From Anaerolineae bacterium (GTDB lineage Bacteria > Chloroflexota > Anaerolineae > Aggregatilineales > Phototrophicaceae), in the NCBI GenBank assembly GCA_022841825.1, contig JALHQT010000005.1, forward strand, positions 310,001 to 374,000: a stretch of DNA of 64,000 nucleotides, given 5' to 3'. Below, in pieces: positions 62,588-64,000 of the stretch. The translations under genes were made by a program, and so were the position numbers. The notes under the pieces are model-generated. The model ran no database searches. It was not told where the DNA came from and saw nothing but the letters and a program-made list of their open reading frames with translations. Position 1 is the stretch's first letter. Every line of letters starts with the position of its first letter.

Positions 62588-62686
62588 CTCTGTAACGTCC
62601 GGGCGCACCATTGCCTCATTCGCCGCGCATAACAACCTTCGCTATACTCTTCTGTATGTGCCCAACAGCCAGCAGGATGAGCGGAT

Positions 62687-64000
62687 ATGCCGAGCATCTA
62701 CATTAGCAACAGCCCCGCCGACCGGGAATTCGCCCGACGTATCGCCCAAACGCTCGTCGCACTTGGTGCTGATGTCTGGGTGGATGTGGTAGACCTACCC
62801 AACATCCGCTGGCACAACGATCTGACGACCGGCTTCGAGATGTCCGACGCGATGGTCGTCGTCCTCTCCCCCACTGCCGTTGCCGAGCGCAAGGTCATCA
62901 GCGATTGGAACGCCTATTTCGAGCGGCGCAAGCCCGTCGTGCTGGTCACCGATCACGACGACGCCGAGATGGGGATGCAGTTGACCGCTGGGCAGTATGT
63001 CGATTTCTACAGTCAGACCGACGAAGTTGCCACGCGCACCCTGATCGAAACGCTGCGCTTCTACAACGTGCTGCCTGCGACCGCACCGACACTCAGCCCG
63101 CCTGTAGTCATTCCGACGGCGGTCAATCAGGGCGCGACCATCGCCAGCCCTGCCGTCAACCCACAGCCCGCCACCCAGCAGCCGCAGTCGCGCACGCTCG
63201 GCATTCCGGGACTGGGCGCACGCCGCGACGCGGGCATGACGCAGCCTACGGTTGCGCAGGAAACGGCGATGGCGATGAATGCCCAGCAGCGGGCAGCCTC
63301 CGGGCGTTCGCGCTGGCTTGTTCCCGCAATCCTCGGCGTCGTGCTCGCGCTGTTCGCCATCGGTGCGCTGGTCTTCCTCGTCCTGCTGCCACAGAACGAA
63401 CGCGCCAATGCCGAAGCCACCGCCGCCGCCATGAATACGCTCAACGCGCAGTACATCCAGCTCACGGCGGATGCCATCCAGGTCGCAGCCGCCAGCACGC
63501 GCGCCGCCGAGGATGCCGCGCTGTTCGCCACCCAACAGGCAGCAGCGAACGTCGGGGCGGATGCGACGGCGACCGCCAACGCGGTCTTTACGCTCGCCAC
63601 CCAGAACGCGCTCCAGGCGACCCAACAGGTGTTAAGCGTGGCAATGGCGGCGACCGCCACCGCCGATGCCTTCTTCCAGGATGCTGCGGAACTCGGCGCA
63701 CTGCAAGCAACGTTGAGCGCGCAGCAGGCGGCAGATCGCGGTGTGGCACCCGCCAACGCGCCGACCACCCATCGCTTCGCCAACCAGAGTCTGATCTTCA
63801 ACCTTCAGCGCGAGTGGTTCATCAACAACTATGTCGTCCGCCTGTGGCAGGACCCGACCGCGATGTATCAGGCGCTGACGATTGACCGCGCCGGTCAGCC
63901 CCGCATCCAGCTCGACAGCATGATCGGCGGGCGCGTGGACGACCTGACCAGCACAGACATCACGGGCGAGGGCAACCCGGATGTCATCTACGAGATCGCC
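62687..64000 (+). CDS. Membrane-anchored TIR-like protein, cut by window end
   Basis: The ORF runs open to base 64000 (438 residues seen). Residues 1-130 are TIR-like: SIYISNSPADREFARRIAQT, VWVDVVDLPNI, DAMVVVLSPTAVAER. Where NAD-cleaving TIRs have Glu in the (W)xxxE helix, this one has Asp73 (KVISDW), so activity may be lost or changed. After a Pro/Gln-rich linker, one transmembrane helix (about 211-235) leads to a long Ala/Thr/Gln helical region and a beta-rich part likely outside the cell. TIR at the cytoplasmic face and an external sensor would make a receptor-like protein. The C terminus is unseen. Confidence 0.75.
   Translation, partial: MPSIYISNSPADREFARRIAQTLVALGADVWVDVVDLPNIRWHNDLTTGFEMSDAMVVVLSPTAVAERKVISDWNAYFERRKPVVLVTDHDDAEMGMQLTAGQYVDFYSQTDEVATRTLIETLRFYNVLPATAPTLSPPVVIPTAVNQGATIASPAVNPQPATQQPQSRTLGIPGLGARRDAGMTQPTVAQETAMAMNAQQRAASGRSRWLVPAILGVVLALFAIGALVFLVLLPQNERANAEATAAAMNTLNAQYIQLTADAIQVAAASTRAAEDAALFATQQAAANVGADATATANAVFTLATQNALQATQQVLSVAMAATATADAFFQDAAELGALQATLSAQQAADRGVAPANAPTTHRFANQSLIFNLQREWFINNYVVRLWQDPTAMYQALTIDRAGQPRIQLDSMIGGRVDDLTSTDITGEGNPDVIYEIA

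Noticed and set aside
1-64000. tRNA, rRNA, transposase or phage genes
   Set aside because: None found on reading the intergenic regions; GTTCnAnnC-like words occur only inside coding sequence or palindromes.

Overview
The window reads as chromosomal DNA of a GC-rich bacterium, most likely a Chloroflexota (Anaerolineae-like) lineage. This is an inference from gene content: ABC transporters without their own ATPase gene, large multi-GAF histidine kinases, TIR-TPR proteins, secreted PPC, CAP-LysM and PASTA proteins, an ECF sigma factor with a membrane partner, YkuD-LysM transpeptidases and a proteorhodopsin-like pump. It also rests on a very high load of intergenic palindromes. No rRNA, tRNA, CRISPR array, transposase or phage structural gene was found. 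Most genes are short operons on both strands with clear Shine-Dalgarno sites, and several starts are GTG, TTG or possibly CTG.

Layout. 0.1-5.3 kb: a metallophosphoesterase, a sugar-type ABC transporter (binding protein and two permeases) and a tyrosine phosphatase-like enzyme. 5.6-7.9 kb: a quinone/electrophile-response cluster resembling the Bacillus MhqR regulon. 8-11 kb: 3-methyladenine glycosylase, MFS exporter, secreted protein. 11.2-15.8 kb: an Hsp90 gene followed by two tandem paralogous 361-residue helical-repeat proteins and a membrane protein. 16-20.8 kb: a multi-GAF sensor kinase and SbcD. 20.8-21.4 kb: a gene-poor stretch holding an orphan structured transcript with its own promoter, a near-ideal ribosome site, a 12-codon ORF and a terminator. 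21.4-24.1 kb: TIR-NTPase-TPR protein. 24.7-30.6 kb: dehydrogenase, TetR/YceI pair with twin operators, PPC protein, a small-protein/HNH pair, and an EamA transporter. 30.8-35.6 kb: CAP-LysM protein, ECF sigma factor with membrane partner, and two secreted proteins, two of the set ending in poly-aspartate tails. 35.8-37.3 kb: a self-contained XRE-regulated membrane operon and a second small-protein/HNH pair. 37.3-43.4 kb: Fe-S/cytochrome-type oxidoreductase, histidine kinase with two stand-alone receivers, AI-2E-family permease. 43.5-53 kb: assorted enzymes and regulators. 53.2-54.0 kb: a rhodopsin with the full proteorhodopsin pump signature. 54.2-56.7 kb: TIR with 20 TPRs. 56.7-59.8 kb: dehydratase, SNase-like protein, methyltransferase. 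60-62.6 kb: sugar-modification operon. 62.7 kb to the end: a third TIR protein, anchored in the membrane and cut by the window edge.

The most unusual material is (i) three unrelated TIR architectures within 42 kb, one with the catalytic Glu position changed to Asp; (ii) several families of intergenic palindromes, one of them three ~110-bp copies made of four hairpins in an A-B-B'-A' order; (iii) the orphan minus-strand small transcript at 20,988-21,159; (iv) two paralogous small-protein/HNH modules; and (v) the rhodopsin with a candidate carotenoid-antenna glycine.
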